Shown here piece by piece: positions 53,612-63,946 of a stretch of 64,000 nucleotides of DNA. The notes below the pieces were generated by a model, which was not told where the DNA came from, made no database searches, and saw only the letters and a program-made list of their open reading frames with translations. The stretch comes from Leptotrichiaceae bacterium (GTDB lineage: Bacteria > Fusobacteriota > Fusobacteriia > Fusobacteriales > Leptotrichiaceae): assembly GCA_018060185.1 (NCBI GenBank), contig JAGOWQ010000003.1, positions 1 to 64,000 of the forward strand, read 5' to 3'. Made by a program: the position numbers and the translations under genes. Positions within the stretch are counted from its first letter, which is position 1; each line of letters begins with the position of its first letter.

Positions 53612-55681
53612 TTATTTTTTATGAAATTTTTCATAAATATCTCTTTTTAAATATTCATTATTAATTTTTCCATTATTATTTTTCAAATGTTCTAAAACGA
53701 AATCTCTTATTACCTTTATTTCTTTTATATTCTTTATAATATCCGTAAGAACCATATCAGAAATCCCACTTTGTTTAGTTCCAAATATCTCTCCTGAATT
53801 ACGAAGTTTCAGATCTTCTTCTGCTATTTTAAATCCATCTATTATTTTTTCCATTACTTCGAGCCTTCTTCCTGAGATGTCATTTTCTGTACTGGATTCC
53901 AAAAAACAGTATGATTGATACTTTCCTCTTCCTACTCTTCCTCGAAGTTGGTGTAAAGATGAAAGTCCAAATCTTTGAGCATCTCTTATTACCATTATAG
54001 AGGCATTAGGAACGTTAACTCCAACTTCTATAACAGTAGTAGAAATTAAAATATCTATTTCTCCTTTTTTAAATTTTCTCATAATTTCTTGTTTTTCAAT
54101 ATTTTTTTGTCTTCCATGTATAAGACCTAATCTTCTATTTTTAAATAAAATACTATATTCTTCATACGTCTCTTCTGCAGATTTTACATTTAATGTTTCA
54201 CTTTCTTCAATTAAAGGAGACACAACATAAATTTGACGTCCTTCATTTATTTTCTTTTCTATAAAATCGTACATTCTTTCTTTATCTACATCACTTTTAA
54301 TCCATTTTGTCTTTATAGGAATTCTTCCTAAAGGAAGTTCATCTATAATCGAAACGTCCAAATCCCCATAAATAGTCAACGCCAAAGATCTTGGGATGGG
54401 TGTCGCACTCATAACTATTAAATTTGCAAGACTCCCCTTTTCTCTAAGAAGTCTTCTTTGATCGACTCCAAACCTATGTTGTTCGTCTATTATGATAAGT
54501 CCAAGTTTTTTAAATACAACATCATCTTCTATTAAGGCATGAGTACCAATTACTATATCAACTAGTCCGTTTTCTATTTCTAATAATAGTTTTTCTCTTT
54601 TTTTCCCTTTTATACTTCCTGTTAAAAGTTCTACCCTAACATCAAGATTAGCAAATTCATCCACAACTCCTAAATAATGCTGAGTGGCAAGGATTTCTGT
54701 AGGAGCCATTATTACTCCTTGATAACTATTTTCTGCCATATATAAAAGCATAATAAGAGAAACTACTGTTTTACCAGAACCTACATCTCCTTGAATAAGC
54801 CTATTTACAATTTTACCTGCTTTTAATTCTTTATAAATCTCTCCAATTACTTTTTTTTGTGCTTTTGTCAAACTATAGTCTAAATTACTTATAAATTTAG
54901 TTACTAATTTTTTATTATCCTCTAATTCATAAATATTATTATTTTCCCTATCTGTTTCAAATCTACCTTGAAGTATTCCCATTTCAAGAATGAGAATTTC
55001 TTCCATTAAAAATCTTTTTAAAGCCTTTTTATTTTTTTCCATATTTTCAGGAAAATGTATATTCATAACCGCTTCTTTTCTAGAAATTAATTTTTCTTTT
55101 TTTATCATCTCCAAAGGTATATTTTCTTCTAATAAATATCCATAGTCTATAAGAGCTTCGTAAATAACTTTTCTTATAGCTTCTTGTCTTAATGAAGCTG
55201 TAGATGGATAAATTGGTAATATCTGCTCGCTATTTTTACCTATTATACTTCCATCTGTTTTAATTTTCCTATACTCTGGATTTATCATTTGTAGTTTAGC
55301 AGTCTTTTTTATCTTTCCATAAACTAAAAGTTCATCTCCGATAATTATATTATTTTTAATAAATTTGTTATTAAACCATACCAATTCTAAAACACTAGTA
55401 TCATCTTTAAGAATAGCTCGAAACATCGTTCTTCCTGCTTTTATATATTGATTTTTCAAATCTACAACAATCCCTTTTACAACAACAAATTCATCAGCTA
55501 ATACATTTTTTATATCTTTACTATTTGATCTATCTTCGTAAGCTCTAGGAAAAAAATAAAGTAAATCATATAAAGTTTCCACTCCAAGTTTTTTAAATTT
55601 ATTTACTGAAGCTTTACCTAATCCTTTTATTTTTAATTCTTTATCATCAATTTTTTTAAACAAAAAATTATAAGTAGCCAT
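53612..55681 (-). CDS. recG: ATP-dependent DNA helicase RecG
   Basis: 689 residues. An N-terminal wedge domain with an OB fold (about 1-235, LYDLLYFFPRAYEDRS) precedes the helicase core: Walker A GDVGSGKTVVSL, DEQHRFG in motif II, MSATPIPRSLALT in motif III, and the C-terminal QLRGRVGRGKYQS motif VI. The TRG-like end QRFGLSSLHQ is also present. It remodels stalled replication forks and Holliday junctions. Start and ribosome site agree with the full-length family. Confidence 0.96.
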   Translation of the reverse strand: MATYNFLFKKIDDKELKIKGLGKASVNKFKKLGVETLYDLLYFFPRAYEDRSNSKDIKNVLADEFVVVKGIVVDLKNQYIKAGRTMFRAILKDDTSVLELVWFNNKFIKNNIIIGDELLVYGKIKKTAKLQMINPEYRKIKTDGSIIGKNSEQILPIYPSTASLRQEAIRKVIYEALIDYGYLLEENIPLEMIKKEKLISRKEAVMNIHFPENMEKNKKALKRFLMEEILILEMGILQGRFETDRENNNIYELEDNKKLVTKFISNLDYSLTKAQKKVIGEIYKELKAGKIVNRLIQGDVGSGKTVVSLIMLLYMAENSYQGVIMAPTEILATQHYLGVVDEFANLDVRVELLTGSIKGKKREKLLLEIENGLVDIVIGTHALIEDDVVFKKLGLIIIDEQHRFGVDQRRLLREKGSLANLIVMSATPIPRSLALTIYGDLDVSIIDELPLGRIPIKTKWIKSDVDKERMYDFIEKKINEGRQIYVVSPLIEESETLNVKSAEETYEEYSILFKNRRLGLIHGRQKNIEKQEIMRKFKKGEIDILISTTVIEVGVNVPNASIMVIRDAQRFGLSSLHQLRGRVGRGKYQSYCFLESSTENDISGRRLEVMEKIIDGFKIAEEDLKLRNSGEIFGTKQSGISDMVLTDIIKNIKEIKVIRDFVLEHLKNNNGKINNEYLKRDIYEKFHKK

Positions 55682-55767
55682 TTTACACTTCCATTTTTAT
55701 TTTTTAAGATTTTATTTCATATAGTTTACCATATTATCAATTTTTTTTTAATATATTATATAAAATA

Positions 55768-55828
55768 ATAAAAGAATTGCAATTAAAATAAAGATTAAAA
55801 AGATACTTTAACTTTAATTACAATTCTT
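55768..55828 (-). terminator. Terminator after the amidase gene
   Basis: A 16-bp stem with one G-U pair (55772-55787 with 55813-55828) follows the amidase stop by about 17 bases and continues into a T-rich run on the minus strand. Confidence 0.7.
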
Positions 55829-55844
55829 ATATTTTTATATTATG

Positions 55845-56582
55845 TTACCTTTTTTCTAAATACTTTTCAATACCATTAAATATTCCTAAAACAATTTTGT
55901 TTTGATAATCATCAGAAGCCATTTTTCTGTCTTCTTCTGGGTTAGACATAAATCCCATTTCTAATAGTGTATTTACAGAAGTTGACCAATTCGTTCCTGT
56001 TAAGTCATCTCTATATGAAACTCCTCTATTTTTTGCTCCTGTAGTTTTTATAACTTCTTCTAAAACATTCTTTGATAATCTATCACTTTCTTTTTGAACT
56101 TTACCCGTATATCTATTTTTTGCTGATGAAGTTAAAACTGATACACCATTTACTGTTCTATTTTCAGAACCATCAGCATGAATTCTTATGTACACTGCGC
56201 ACCCCATTTTATTTGTTATAAGTGCTCTTTCCTTATTACTAATATTTACATTGTGAGTTTCTCTAATCATAAAAGTTTTATATCCCTTTGATTTAAGAAG
56301 ATTTCTTAATTTTAATCCTACATCTAAAGTTAATTCGTACTCGTTTTTCTTTGTTACAACCCCTCTAGTGCCTGAAGACACTTTTGCTTTTTTTATAGAA
56401 GAACCTGGAGCTTGCTCCTCTAACTCGCTGTTCCCTCTAGCTTGATGACCTGGATCTATACAAATCAATGTACTATTTTCTCTATAATTATTAGCTTTGG
56501 ATTCATTTGAAAAAGATAACATTATAAATACACCTAAAAAAATTATTTTAATTTTTTTAATCATTTTTGATTTTGATAACAT
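55845..56582 (-). CDS. Exported N-acetylmuramoyl-L-alanine amidase (Amidase_3)
   Basis: 245 residues behind an excellent AGGAGG site. A signal peptide (IKIIFLGVFIMLSFS) directs export. The catalytic domain (about 36-243) shows the zinc ligands His in IDPGHQ, Glu in NEYELTLDVG and His in RIHADGSENR, plus the catalytic Glu in LLEMGFMSNPEED. It cuts the bond between MurNAc and L-Ala, for cell separation or turnover. There is no AMIN or LysM domain. It follows the L,D-transpeptidase gene by 42 bases, which suggests joint expression of two wall enzymes. Confidence 0.93.
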   Translation of the reverse strand: MLSKSKMIKKIKIIFLGVFIMLSFSNESKANNYRENSTLICIDPGHQARGNSELEEQAPGSSIKKAKVSSGTRGVVTKKNEYELTLDVGLKLRNLLKSKGYKTFMIRETHNVNISNKERALITNKMGCAVYIRIHADGSENRTVNGVSVLTSSAKNRYTGKVQKESDRLSKNVLEEVIKTTGAKNRGVSYRDDLTGTNWSTSVNTLLEMGFMSNPEEDRKMASDDYQNKIVLGIFNGIEKYLEKR

Positions 56583-56624
56583 TCTTTCCTCCTAGTTTCT
56601 TTATAAAATTATCTACAAATATTT

Positions 56625-58157
56625 TTATATAACAATTACTACAACAGGGTCCTCTGGAATCGTGTAGTCTCTTACCATTGTTTTACTATCGGAATTTACC
56701 CATTTTAGAATAAATGATATCTGGTCATCAAAATGCCTAACACATTTATGAGATTCTTTAAAAGTCCCTATTTTACTTTCTGTTACTTTTCTACCATTCC
56801 CTTCATCTTTTAATGAAGTAGGTATACCATGCATATATCCGCCACCACTAAACCTTATTGCTCCCTTTGCTGTTCCCGAAATTTCTATTTTTTCTTTTTC
56901 CTCTTCTATTATTTTTTTACCAAAAGCCATAAAAGGTCTAGTTGCAGCAACTAAAAACATTCCTTTAGGAGTTTCATAAGAAAACAATCCATTATCTTTT
57001 CCTGTAGTAACAAAAGAATACGTTATTACTTTATATTTATTTTTTTTATCTCTTTCAAAAATGCCTTCTGTCTGACTTTCTGTATCTATAATTATAAATT
57101 TATTAACTTTATCTTCTAATTCCCATTTAGTATAATTTTTTGGATTATTTTTTATAAAGTAAGATTTTAAATAAAAAGGGGTTTCTATTTCAATCATATC
57201 TCCTTTTTCTCTTATTATTCTAAAAATAGTTTGATCTGGTATGTTTATTGTATATCCTGTTTTATCAGGATTTGAATATCCTATTATACTTTGATTATTT
57301 CTATTCCCGTATTTGTCTTTACTACTATAAGTATCATCTTTCATTGGTTTATATTCTTTTATAGTATATAATTTATACTCTTTATTTTTAGAATCCTCTA
57401 AAAACTTATCAAATTTACTCATTTCAAATTGCATTTTATCCCAATAAAATCCTCTTTTTGATACAGAAGTATTTTCTGCATGAATAAATCCTCTTTTAAT
57501 ATTTTCTGATCCTAATTCGGCTAAATACCATTTTTCAATTTTTTCTGTATCCTCTGTTATTACTTCTAGTAAAGCTTTAGGTTTTTCTTTATATTTTGTC
57601 TTAAATACCGTTTTTGTATTACTATCAGGAGATTCTTTAAATTCACTAGTTTTTTTTGTAAATAAAAAATTATCTAAATCTTTAGGTGAATATTTGTCAA
57701 ATTGTAAATCAAAATAAATCTTTTCTGTTGTGTTATTATCTAAAATTGTTATATATCTAATTTCTCCTTCTTTTAGATTTTTAGAATAATCACTATAGTA
57801 CTCTTTTATTTTCTCTATTTGATTTTTACCATAATTTATATTTAATAAATGAACTTTTTTTTCAAATGGTATTTGATAAGACAAAATATATTCATTATTT
57901 TGTAGCGTATATATAGAAACAATTATTTTCAAAACACCTTCATTATCTTGAATGTTAACCATTAATTTTTCATCTATTCCATCTTTATTAAAGTCGTATG
58001 ATAATAATTGTGTCTCATAACCATCAACTTTCATGTTCTCACTGTATTTTAAAAGAACATTTAATTTCCTACTTTCATTCCCCAAAACAAAAGAATGTAT
58101 ACTAAAACACACCATAATAATTACCAACAAATAAAACTTATTTTCTACTTTTTTCAT
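56625..58157 (-). CDS. Exported L,D-transpeptidase (YkuD) with large N-terminal region
   Basis: 510 residues from the ATG at 58157 behind GGAG. A signal peptide (YLLVIIMVCFSIHSFVLG) leads. The first 330 residues include a VCBS/EF-like DFNKDGIDEKLMV strand and an SH3-like stretch near 215. The YkuD catalytic domain fills the last 160 residues, with GGYMHGIP (His) and KESHKCVRHFDDQ, where Cys472 is the nucleophile. The residue before the cysteine is Lys, where most family members have Gly (SHGC). It should form L,D crosslinks or attach proteins to peptidoglycan. It has a promoter of its own and the amidase follows. Confidence 0.8.
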   Translation of the reverse strand: MKKVENKFYLLVIIMVCFSIHSFVLGNESRKLNVLLKYSENMKVDGYETQLLSYDFNKDGIDEKLMVNIQDNEGVLKIIVSIYTLQNNEYILSYQIPFEKKVHLLNINYGKNQIEKIKEYYSDYSKNLKEGEIRYITILDNNTTEKIYFDLQFDKYSPKDLDNFLFTKKTSEFKESPDSNTKTVFKTKYKEKPKALLEVITEDTEKIEKWYLAELGSENIKRGFIHAENTSVSKRGFYWDKMQFEMSKFDKFLEDSKNKEYKLYTIKEYKPMKDDTYSSKDKYGNRNNQSIIGYSNPDKTGYTINIPDQTIFRIIREKGDMIEIETPFYLKSYFIKNNPKNYTKWELEDKVNKFIIIDTESQTEGIFERDKKNKYKVITYSFVTTGKDNGLFSYETPKGMFLVAATRPFMAFGKKIIEEEKEKIEISGTAKGAIRFSGGGYMHGIPTSLKDEGNGRKVTESKIGTFKESHKCVRHFDDQISFILKWVNSDSKTMVRDYTIPEDPVVVIVI

Positions 58158-58197
58158 TATCCACTCCACTATCTTTTATTATTTTTCTCTTAGAGAA

Positions 58198-58226
58198 ATT
58201 TTACCAAAATTAATAGAAAAATACAA
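58198..58226 (-). promoter_or_regulatory. Promoter of the L,D-transpeptidase/amidase unit
   Basis: On the minus strand TTGTAT (58226-58221) and TAAAAT (58203-58198) are spaced by 17 bases, about 40 bases before the ATG. Confidence 0.55.
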
Positions 58227-58253
58227 CTATTTTAATTTAAATTTTATTTTAAA

Positions 58254-58296
58254 AAAATATAACCTATTCAAAAAAAATTTTGAAGGGTTATATTTT
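58254..58296 (-). terminator. Terminator of nagB-nagA
   Basis: An 11-bp stem (AAAATATAACC at 58254-58264 with GGTTATATTTT at 58286-58296) with a further inner TTCAAAA/TTTTGAA pairing, then a T run on the minus strand just after the nagA stop. Confidence 0.85.
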
Positions 58297-58309
58297 AAGG
58301 TTATTTATA

Positions 58310-59458
58310 TTAATACTCTGTTAAATTTCCTTTTGATATCGTACCTTTTACTTTATATTCATTATCAAAATATGTTAAATCAGCTATATATCCTTCTTTT
58401 ATATAACCATACCTATCGTCTACTTCTATTACTTTAGCAGGATATGACGTTGCCATTCTAAGAGCTTCTTCTAAATCAATATTTGCATACTCTACTAAGT
58501 TTCTAACTCCATCTATCATTACTAATGCTGCTCCTCCCAATGTCCCCATTGGAGATATGCATTTTCCATCTTTATAATAAACTACATTTCCTTCAAACGT
58601 AAACTCTGTCATATTTGTTGTTCCAGCTGGGCTTACTGCGTCCGTAACTAAATAAAGTTTTTCTTTTAATATTTTTTTAGCTATTCCTACTGACGCATAA
58701 TCTACATGGAAACCATCTACTATTATCCCACAATTTAGTTTACCACTATTAAATAAATAACCTATAACTCCAGGATTTCTTGATCCCAATTGACTCATCG
58801 CATTATATAAATGAGTTGCTCCGTTATAATATTCTTCTTTTTCTTCACATTCTTCATAAGTCGCATTTGTATGTCCCATATTTATTTTTATTCCTGCTGA
58901 TTTAAGTGTTTTAAGATGCTTTATTTGAGCTTTTTCAGGAGCTATTGTTATTATTTTTGTAATATCTTTTCCTGCTTCTGCTATTTCTTCTATTATTTCA
59001 TCAGATAAAATTCTTATATATTCTGGAATATGTATTCCTTTTTTTTCTATATTTATATACGGTCCTTCCATATGAAGTCCTAAAACTCCTATATCCTCTC
59101 TGTCATCTATACTTTTTATTAAATTTAAAGATTTTCTTATTTTTTCATCAGGTGAAGTAATTAACGTTGGTAAAAATGAAGTACAACCAAATTTTTTATT
59201 TGTTTCATTCATTATTTCTAATGTTTTTCTTGAAATATCATCGTTAAATAACACCCCTCCACAACCATTTAATTGCAAATCTAAAAAGCCAGGAGAAAGT
59301 ATCTTCTCTTTTAAATCAATTATTATATTATTTTCTATTTCTTTAACTGTTAATTCATTTTCATTACATATTTTTTTTATTATTCTTCCTTCTAGAATCA
59401 CACAGTTTTCTTTTATAAATTTTTCTCCATTAAAAATTTTACCATTTTTTAATATCAT
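58310..59458 (-). CDS. nagA: N-acetylglucosamine-6-phosphate deacetylase
   Basis: 382 residues. Amidohydrolase motifs of NagA: GFLDLQLNGCGG at the start of the barrel, the metal-binding Glu in GLHMEGPYIN, GHTNATYEE, ATHLYNAM and the catalytic Asp in VTDAVSPAGT. It removes the acetyl group of GlcNAc-6-P, giving GlcN-6-P for NagB. It follows nagB by 15 bases, a two-gene unit closed by the terminator at 58254-58296. Confidence 0.96.
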   Translation of the reverse strand: MILKNGKIFNGEKFIKENCVILEGRIIKKICNENELTVKEIENNIIIDLKEKILSPGFLDLQLNGCGGVLFNDDISRKTLEIMNETNKKFGCTSFLPTLITSPDEKIRKSLNLIKSIDDREDIGVLGLHMEGPYINIEKKGIHIPEYIRILSDEIIEEIAEAGKDITKIITIAPEKAQIKHLKTLKSAGIKINMGHTNATYEECEEKEEYYNGATHLYNAMSQLGSRNPGVIGYLFNSGKLNCGIIVDGFHVDYASVGIAKKILKEKLYLVTDAVSPAGTTNMTEFTFEGNVVYYKDGKCISPMGTLGGAALVMIDGVRNLVEYANIDLEEALRMATSYPAKVIEVDDRYGYIKEGYIADLTYFDNEYKVKGTISKGNLTEY

Positions 59459-59473
59459 ATTATTTACCTCGCT

Positions 59474-60307
59474 CTATCTTTTCAATCTTAATACTTCCTT
59501 TTTATATTCTTCTAAATCTAATTTTTTTACTTCTATTTCTTTAAAATATCTATATGTTTTCACCTTTATATCTGAAGCAGCTGATTCATCTATAACCATA
59601 AGAGTCCTTCTATGTAGCTGTAATGCTGATATCGTCCACAAATGATTTATACCACCTTCTATTCCGTGATATACAGCTCTTGCTTTTTTATATCCATCAG
59701 CTAATATCATTATTTCATCAGAATCCATTAATGTGCCTACTCCCACTGTAAGTGCAAGCTTTGGTACTTTTTCTAAATCGTTATTAAAAAATCTTGAATT
59801 AGCTAATACTGTGTCATAAGTTAATTCTTTATCTCTTGTTCTTGAAGAAAGTGATGACCCAGGTTCATTAAAAGCGATATGGCCGTCTTCTCCAACTCCT
59901 CCCATAAATAAATTTATTCCTCCAATATTTTTTATTTTATCTTCGTATCTTTGACATTCCTCTTCCAGATCTTCAGCTAACCCATTCAATATATTTATAT
60001 TTTCTCTTTTTATATTTATATGTTTGAAAAAGTTTTCATTCATAAAATAATGATAACTTTGACTATGTTCTGGAGATAATCCTACATACTCATCCATATT
60101 AAATGATATTACATGTTCAAAAGAAATTACTCCTTCATTATATAAATTTATTAATTCTTTATATGTTCCAAGAGGAGTTGATCCTGTTGGAAGTCCTAAA
60201 ACAAAAGGTTTTTCTGCAGTAGGATTAAACTTTAATATTCTTTTTGCAATTTTATAAGCACTCCATTTACCTATTTCTTCCCTATTTTTCAATATTATTA
60301 CTCTCAT
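59474..60307 (-). CDS. nagB: Glucosamine-6-phosphate deaminase
   Basis: 277 residues. Active-site motifs: [13 protein letters not shown] for phosphate, [10 protein letters not shown] with the proton-abstracting Asp, [18 protein letters not shown] with the His/Glu pair, and the GHTLAL-equivalent [11 protein letters not shown]. The C-terminal tail HRRTLMVID ends the core. It turns GlcN-6-P into fructose-6-P and ammonia, linking amino-sugar uptake to glycolysis. The ATG follows AGGAGG. Confidence 0.97.
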   Translation of the reverse strand: MRVIILKNREEIGKWSAYKIAKRILKFNPTAEKPFVLGLPTGSTPLGTYKELINLYNEGVISFEHVISFNMDEYVGLSPEHSQSYHYFMNENFFKHINIKRENINILNGLAEDLEEECQRYEDKIKNIGGINLFMGGVGEDGHIAFNEPGSSLSSRTRDKELTYDTVLANSRFFNNDLEKVPKLALTVGVGTLMDSDEIMILADGYKKARAVYHGIEGGINHLWTISALQLHRRTLMVIDESAASDIKVKTYRYFKEIEVKKLDLEEYKKEVLRLKR

Positions 60308-60335
60308 TTTTTCCTCCTGACATATATTTATCTCT

Positions 60336-60370
60336 ATTATACATTTAATATATTTTAACTATTTTGTCAA
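60336..60370 (-). promoter_or_regulatory. nagB-nagA promoter region
   Basis: On the minus strand TTGACA (60370-60365) and TATAAT (60341-60336) both match consensus but are 23 bases apart, too far for one promoter. One may be used with a weaker partner, for example TTGACA with TAAATG at 17 bases. A GGAAA/TTTCC inverted repeat lies just upstream. Confidence 0.4.
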
Positions 60371-60438
60371 TATTTTTTTGGAAATTTTTTCCATTTTTAT
60401 ATATAAAAAAGAAATTTTTTGTCTCATTTTCAAAAATA

Positions 60439-60479
60439 AAAAATAAATTGGATATTAAGTAATAAACCAATTTATTTTT
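60439..60479 (-). terminator. Terminator after the aldolase gene
   Basis: A perfect 13-bp inverted repeat (AAAAATAAATTGG at 60439-60451, complement at 60467-60479), followed by T-rich sequence on the minus strand. It separates the PTS operon from nagB-nagA. Confidence 0.75.
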
Positions 60480-60506
60480 CATATTAAACTTAAAATTAAT
60501 ATATGT

Positions 60507-61373
<867 letters not shown>

Positions 61374-61392
61374 TTATCTTTAGAAGTTTATT

Positions 61393-62631
61393 TTAATTAT
61401 TTTTCACAATATCTTTTATTATATTATCAAATTTTTCATATGGACAATAACCATCTTTATCTATAGGACAATTTTTTAACTCTAATATTTTATGCATAGG
61501 TTTATTTTTTAAATTGATAATTTCTCCACTTCTAATTTGATTTGTTGTTTGATAAATATATTCTATTTTTACTTTTTTTTCATTTGTTCTATTATTTTTC
61601 CAAATTTCAAAAAATATTTTACTTCCAATTGGAGTTGTCTCATGTTGATTTTCCAATATATATGGTTTAACTTCTAATGCTGATAAAACAGAAGCAGCAT
61701 TGGAATCATGACCAACTAAAACAACTACCTTTCTGTTATCATTTTCAAATTCACTATTCATATATTCTATTAAAGGTTTTGCTATATGTGCTGCTGATTT
61801 ATTACTGGCAAAAAGTAAATCTCCATATTTATTTTTTATATCGTTTATTAATTTCCATTCTTTATTTGTCTTTATATTTCCATTAGCTATTTTATTTATA
61901 GGATCGCCTTCATAATACTGTAGTAATAGAGCATCTGCAATTTGCGTCCCTATTCTAATAACTCCTGTTACACTCGGTTCTTTATCTTTTGCTAGAGTTA
62001 TTTTCCCATTATCTTCTGAAAAATTACATTTTTTCTCTTTTAAACATAACTCAGAATTTTTATAATTTATTACTCTATTTAAAATCTTATACGCTTCATC
62101 TAATTCTTTATTTGCTTTTTCTAATTCCATTTGAGATGCAAATTCCTCTAATACCATTTTATCCGCTGTTCTTATTTGAGGATTGAAAACTGGATCAAAT
62201 TTACCTATCTCCATTTTATGAATAGATTTTATATTTGTTCCTGGGAACATTCCTGCAGCAAGAGCTTGCCCTGTTGCTATTGTTCTTTGTAGACTATTCG
62301 TATAAACTAAAGCTTCTTCCTCTTTTAATTTAGACGTTTTTATACCATTTTGATCTAGCCATTCTGACATATATTGACCAAAATTAACTTCTAACCGTAC
62401 TCCTTTTTTTGTTAAATAACTTGCTTCCACATCCCAAGCTACCCATTCATAAGGTGTAACTTTTGATAATGTACTTCCTGGAGTTGATAATGGAGCCCTT
62501 AGACCGTGTCTACTCAATATTACAACTTTTTCTAAAGTGTACTCTCCATTTTTTTTATTTTCTTCTGCGTTTAATAGAACAGAAAATATTCCCAAAATAA
62601 TTAATCCTAATATTATTTTTATTTTTTTCAT
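61393..62631 (-). CDS. Exported histidine acid phosphatase (Agp/AppA-like)
   Basis: 412 residues. A signal peptide (IKIILGLIILGIFSVLLNAE) sends it to the periplasm. The nucleophile motif VVILSRHGLRAPLSTPGS and the acid-base motif VVLVGHDSNAASVL are complete. This clade B histidine phosphatase family includes glucose-1-phosphatase and phytase. It would strip phosphate from a sugar phosphate or phytate outside the cell. It lies inside the operon, 18 bases after PTS IIA and 31 before the aldolase, an unusual place for such an enzyme. Confidence 0.92.
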   Translation of the reverse strand: MKKIKIILGLIILGIFSVLLNAEENKKNGEYTLEKVVILSRHGLRAPLSTPGSTLSKVTPYEWVAWDVEASYLTKKGVRLEVNFGQYMSEWLDQNGIKTSKLKEEEALVYTNSLQRTIATGQALAAGMFPGTNIKSIHKMEIGKFDPVFNPQIRTADKMVLEEFASQMELEKANKELDEAYKILNRVINYKNSELCLKEKKCNFSEDNGKITLAKDKEPSVTGVIRIGTQIADALLLQYYEGDPINKIANGNIKTNKEWKLINDIKNKYGDLLFASNKSAAHIAKPLIEYMNSEFENDNRKVVVLVGHDSNAASVLSALEVKPYILENQHETTPIGSKIFFEIWKNNRTNEKKVKIEYIYQTTNQIRSGEIINLKNKPMHKILELKNCPIDKDGYCPYEKFDNIIKDIVKNN

Positions 62632-62649
62632 TTCATCACACCCAACTTT

Positions 62650-63084
62650 TTATATACCATCTTCTGTTTCTTCTAATTGATTTTTTTTATTGTTTACTTT
62701 AAAAAATTTTATTTCTTCTCTACCTAAATTTACTAAATATTCCATAATCGAGTCTAAATCTTTATATCCTTCTCTTTCAGATAGAACTTCCAATAATAGT
62801 GGTAAATTTGTCCCTGCAAATACTTTGACATTACTATATTTTAAGCTAGCAAGAGAACTCACCTTAAAGGGAGTTCCTCCTGCTATATCAGAAAATATTA
62901 AAATCCCATTATTGTTCCCAAACTCTTTTATTTTTTCTTCTATTTTTCTTTCTAATATTTCTGGAGTCGTATCTATTGTGAAATCTAATGCTTCAAATTT
63001 TTCTAATTCTCCAAATATTAAATTTGCTGCACTAGATAATCCTGTAGCAAAATTACCATGACCTACTAATATAATTCCTGTCAT
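62650..63084 (-). CDS. PTS mannose/sorbose-family EIIA component
   Basis: 144 residues. The phosphorylated histidine is His9 in ILVGHGNFATGL, and DIAGGTPFKVSSLASLKYSNV and GTNLPLLLEVL are typical of the IIA-Man fold. It takes phosphate from HPr and passes it to IIB, which is not in view. It starts behind AGGAGA, 31 bases after the IID gene. The mannose-family set suggests an amino sugar as the substrate, in keeping with nagA/B and the KbaY-type aldolase. Confidence 0.94.
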   Translation of the reverse strand: MTGIILVGHGNFATGLSSAANLIFGELEKFEALDFTIDTTPEILERKIEEKIKEFGNNNGILIFSDIAGGTPFKVSSLASLKYSNVKVFAGTNLPLLLEVLSEREGYKDLDSIMEYLVNLGREEIKFFKVNNKKNQLEETEDGI

Positions 63085-63115
63085 AAATTCTCCTATCTAA
63101 TTTTCCCATATGTTA

Positions 63116-63946
63116 TTACAAAAGGTTAGGTATATAAGATCCTATTATTCCTACGGCTAGTGTCAATCCAATCAGTGCTAACGGAGACCATTTTTTCTTA
63201 ATTAAATATAACATTAAAAATGTATAACATACAGGTAACAATCTTGGCATTATTTTATCCACTACACCCGCTTGTAATTCAACTTTAGCTTGTCCTGCCA
63301 AAATAACTGTTTTTAAATTTAAATTTATATATGAAGCAATTAATGCTCCAACGACTGTTAATCCTAATATTGTAGCTGCTCTTGAAACTTTTTGTGTACT
63401 TTCTTTTAATGTAGAAATTGCACTTACTCCCGTTTTATACCCATAATATGTTAAAAAATATCTTAATGCAAACTGAACTCCATTAAACATTACTAAAAAT
63501 ATAATTGGTCCAGCTATTTGACCTTCTAAAGCCAATGCAGCACCTATTCCAGCTGATATCGGTAAAAAAGTTAACCAAAATAATGCATCTCCAATTCCTC
63601 CTAGAGGTCCCATTGTAGCAACTTTTATTCCTCTTATTGTCGATATATCCTCTTTATTTTCTTCCATAGAAATTACTATACCTTGAATAAAATTAACTAA
63701 AAATGGATGCGTATTAAAAAATTCCATATGTTGCTTCATAGATTTACTTAAATCTTCTTTATTTTTATGTATTTTTTCTAATCCTGGTAATAACCCATGT
63801 AACCATCCCGCTGCCTGCATTCTCTCAAAATTGAACGAAGCTTGTAAAAAAAGTGATCTCCAAATCATTTTGTTTAATACTTTTTTATCTACTACTTTCT
63901 CCACGGTTTTATCTTCATATCTGTCTATATTAGATTCCATCTTCAT
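63116..63946 (-). CDS. PTS mannose/sorbose-family EIID component
   Basis: 276 residues. The family blocks RSLFLQASFNFERMQAAGWLHGLLPGLEKI, IRGIKVATMGPLGGIGDALFW and the C-terminal membrane helices are intact. With IIC it forms the sugar channel in the inner membrane. Start choice: an ATG three bases after AGGAGG, or the next ATG at 63940 nine bases after it; the second may be the true start. The open frame of an upstream PTS gene runs into this one by 11-17 bases. Confidence 0.94.
   Translation of the reverse strand: MKMESNIDRYEDKTVEKVVDKKVLNKMIWRSLFLQASFNFERMQAAGWLHGLLPGLEKIHKNKEDLSKSMKQHMEFFNTHPFLVNFIQGIVISMEENKEDISTIRGIKVATMGPLGGIGDALFWLTFLPISAGIGAALALEGQIAGPIIFLVMFNGVQFALRYFLTYYGYKTGVSAISTLKESTQKVSRAATILGLTVVGALIASYINLNLKTVILAGQAKVELQAGVVDKIMPRLLPVCYTFLMLYLIKKKWSPLALIGLTLAVGIIGSYIPNLL

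Noticed and set aside
62690-63061. 123-residue plus-strand reading frame opposite PTS IIA
   Set aside because: It is antisense to a complete family member, with no ribosome site; it is open only through codon bias.
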